DNA of 64,000 nucleotides from Pleomorphomonas sp. T1.2MG-36. GTDB lineage: Bacteria; Pseudomonadota; Alphaproteobacteria; Rhizobiales; Pleomorphomonadaceae. Positions 62,995 through 64,000 of this stretch are shown here, one piece after another (the stretch's first letter is position 1; each line of letters begins with the position of its first letter). The stretch is taken from the NCBI RefSeq assembly GCF_950100655.1, contig NZ_CATNLY010000023.1:310001-374000 (forward strand), read 5' to 3'. The notes under the pieces are model-generated. The model worked only from the letters and a program-made list of their open reading frames with translations. It did not search any database and was not told where the DNA came from. A program made the translations under genes and the position numbers.

Positions 62995-63022
62995 CGGCGA
63001 AGCCAAGAACGGTCGAAATACG

Positions 63023-63053
63023 ACGCCCGGCGGACACTCCGCCGGGCGTTTTG
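63023..63053 (+). terminator. Intrinsic terminator after the histidine kinase gene
   Basis: ACGCCCGGCGGA at 63023-63034 pairs perfectly with TCCGCCGGGCGT at 63038-63049 around CAC, followed by TTTTGCTTTT. It lies about 28 bases after the kinase stop. Confidence 0.92.
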
Positions 63054-63158
63054 CTTTTGGGGCGTGGCGACCGGCGACACGGGTTGCGCAGCTCTGCATC
63101 CATCGACCGGCAGGCCTGCGCCGCCGATAGCGGGTTTTCACGTGCTTGAAAATGAAGT

Positions 63159-63173
63159 TGAGAATGATTATCA
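63159..63173. promoter_or_regulatory. Iron-responsive box upstream of bfd
   Basis: TGAGAATGATTATCA matches the Fur 7-1-7 consensus (TGATAATNATTATCA) at all but one fixed position and also the rhizobial RirA iro-box pattern TGA-N9-TCA. It lies 92 bases before the bfd start codon. Bfd is induced under iron limitation in bacteria where it has been studied, consistent with repression from this site. Which of Fur/Mur, RirA or Irr binds cannot be told. Confidence 0.8.
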
Positions 63174-63264
63174 ACAAGGACGTGGCGGCGAGGAGTTCAA
63201 TCTCTCCTTCCCGAGCGAGCCACGGAGAGCCACGGGCGCCCACAGGCACCCCCGGAGTTCATCG

Positions 63265-63558
63265 ATGATCGTCTGTCATTGCAACGTCCTGACCGTCGAA
63301 GACATCCAGGGAGCCGTCGACGAACTGCTGACCGAGATGCCGCTCCGCGTGATCACGCCGGGCCTTGTCTATCGTCGGCTCGGAACCCGCGGCCGCTGCT
63401 GCGGCTGCTTCCCCTTGGCCATCGACGTCATCAACGCGCATATCGAAAAGCGTCTCGCCACCGACGATCTGGCCGAACGCCGGCAGCAGATCGTCGAGCA
63501 GCAGCGCGCCTATCGCGAGAACATGCCGACGCGCCGACGCGTTACCGCGCCGGCTTGA
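63265..63558 (+). CDS. bfd: Bacterioferritin-associated ferredoxin-like [2Fe-2S] protein
   Basis: 97 residues from ATG 63265 (CGGAG upstream). Cluster ligands are C4 and C6 (VCHC) and C45 and C48 (CCGC), the Bfd arrangement CxC...CxxC. The C-terminal third is extra, basic and helical (EKRLATDDLAERRQQIVEQQ), longer than the 64-residue E. coli Bfd. The protein reduces the iron core of bacterioferritin to release iron. It is convergent with the bfr gene, and an iron box precedes it. Confidence 0.9.
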   Translation: MIVCHCNVLTVEDIQGAVDELLTEMPLRVITPGLVYRRLGTRGRCCGCFPLAIDVINAHIEKRLATDDLAERRQQIVEQQRAYRENMPTRRRVTAPA

Positions 63559-63618
63559 GCCGGACACCGAAACGAGGGCGCGCCGCGACCGAAGCCGAGG
63601 CCGCCCTCCTTGCGGGGA

Positions 63619-64000
63619 TCAGTCTGCGCTGTCGGTGCTGCCTGCATTGAGCTGGATGTAGGCGGCTTCGCCGATCTTGTCATAGAGGGAGATCTGCGAC
63701 TCCAGGAAGTCGATGTGTCCTTCCTCGTCCTTCAGAAGATCGGTGAACAGCTCCATCGATACGTAATCGCCTTCCTCGGCGCACAGCAGCCGCGAGGCGC
63801 GATAGGAGTTGCGCGCATCGAGCTCTCCCGCAAGGTCGGCTTCCAGGATCTCGCGAACCGTCTGGCCAATGCGAAGCGGCGGAATGGTCTGAAGGTTGGG
63901 GTGACCCTCAAGAAAGATGATGCGGGAAATCAGCCTGTCGGCGTGCTGCATCTCCTCGATCGACTCCTCGCGCTCCTTCTTGGCGAACTTGGTGACGCCC
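63619..64000 (-). CDS. bfr: Bacterioferritin, C-terminal part (cut by right edge)
   Basis: About 127 C-terminal residues are inside the window; the start lies beyond 64000. The sequence reads through [20 protein letters not shown] and LEGHPNLQ and includes ferroxidase ligands equivalent to E51/H54 (EEMQHAD), E94 (LAGELDARN) and E127/H130 ([10 protein letters not shown]). It forms a 24-subunit haem-containing iron store, and the convergent bfd gene encodes its reductant. The in-frame Met in EEMQHAD is internal, not the start; in E. coli Bfr the equivalent Met52 binds haem. Confidence 0.93.
   Translation of the reverse strand, partial: GVTKFAKKEREESIEEMQHADRLISRIIFLEGHPNLQTIPPLRIGQTVREILEADLAGELDARNSYRASRLLCAEEGDYVSMELFTDLLKDEEGHIDFLESQISLYDKIGEAAYIQLNAGSTDSAD

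Overview
The window is GC-rich, densely coded DNA from what looks like a Hyphomicrobiales (Rhizobiales)-type alphaproteobacterium. The basis is gene content: many ribose-type and polyamine/maltose-type sugar ABC operons, a PdhS/PleC-like histidine kinase, an iron box of the TGA-N9-TCA type next to bfd/bfr, and arsC-arsN2 and flotillin modules. The genus cannot be read from the sequence. No rRNA, tRNA, CRISPR array, phage or complete insertion sequence was seen.

Left part (1-13.1 kb): a truncated NuoE/NuoF-like diaphorase locus runs off the left edge. Next comes a divergent arsenic-resistance cluster: ArsP-like permease and small thioredoxin on the minus strand, then arsR, acr3 and a fused arsC-arsN2 on the plus strand, with palindromic operators between the two arms. 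Then come a chemoreceptor with a C-terminal PilZ domain, a chromate transporter, and a minus-strand membrane-maintenance operon of PspA, YqiJ-like and flotillin (YqiK) proteins. The pspA frame is open in-frame to an upstream stretch that reads as the N-terminal third of a TnpB-family (IS200/IS605, IS1341-type) protein.

Middle part (13.2-51.7 kb): five transport-plus-catabolism modules lie head to tail. (A) 13.3-21.9 kb, minus: XRE-cupin regulator, sugar-type ABC importer, phosphotriesterase-like hydrolase, amidotransferase-like protein, PfkB kinase, BtpA/SgcQ TIM barrel and M20 amidohydrolase, with four-base overlaps at several junctions. (B) 22.1-28.5 kb, plus: FadR-type GntR regulator, PLP-dependent Cys/Met-type lyase and a family-1 solute ABC importer. 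(C) 28.6-35.8 kb, plus: ribose-type ABC importer, tagatose-kinase-like PfkB protein, GatZ/KbaZ-like protein and DUF4432 epimerase-like protein, followed by a strong terminator and a convergent LacI regulator. (D) 37.4-46.7 kb, plus: a second ribose-type importer in which one permease carries a C-terminal strictosidine-synthase-like propeller, followed by a second propeller protein, a class IV aminotransferase, an AhpD-like protein and a quinone oxidoreductase. (E) 47.7-51.7 kb, plus: a polar-amino-acid ABC importer with a glycosylasparaginase-like Ntn hydrolase, preceded by a good promoter overlapped by a LacI-type operator and followed by a convergent LacI gene. A near-identical palindrome (TTACGCGCGTAA / TTTCGCGCGTAA) precedes modules C and D, suggesting that one LacI protein controls both.

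Right part (52.8-64 kb): a soluble MCP-like protein with an altered signalling tip, an aldo/keto reductase, DeoC, a PTS EIIC-EAL fusion, a 1211-residue PAS histidine kinase with a long acidic linker, and the iron-storage pair bfd (with an iron box) and bfr (cut by the right edge).

The most unusual items are the TnpB fragment joined to pspA, the permease-propeller fusion operon, the glycosylasparaginase-transporter operon, the EIIC-EAL fusion, and the uncharacterised BtpA/PTE/M20 catabolic operon.
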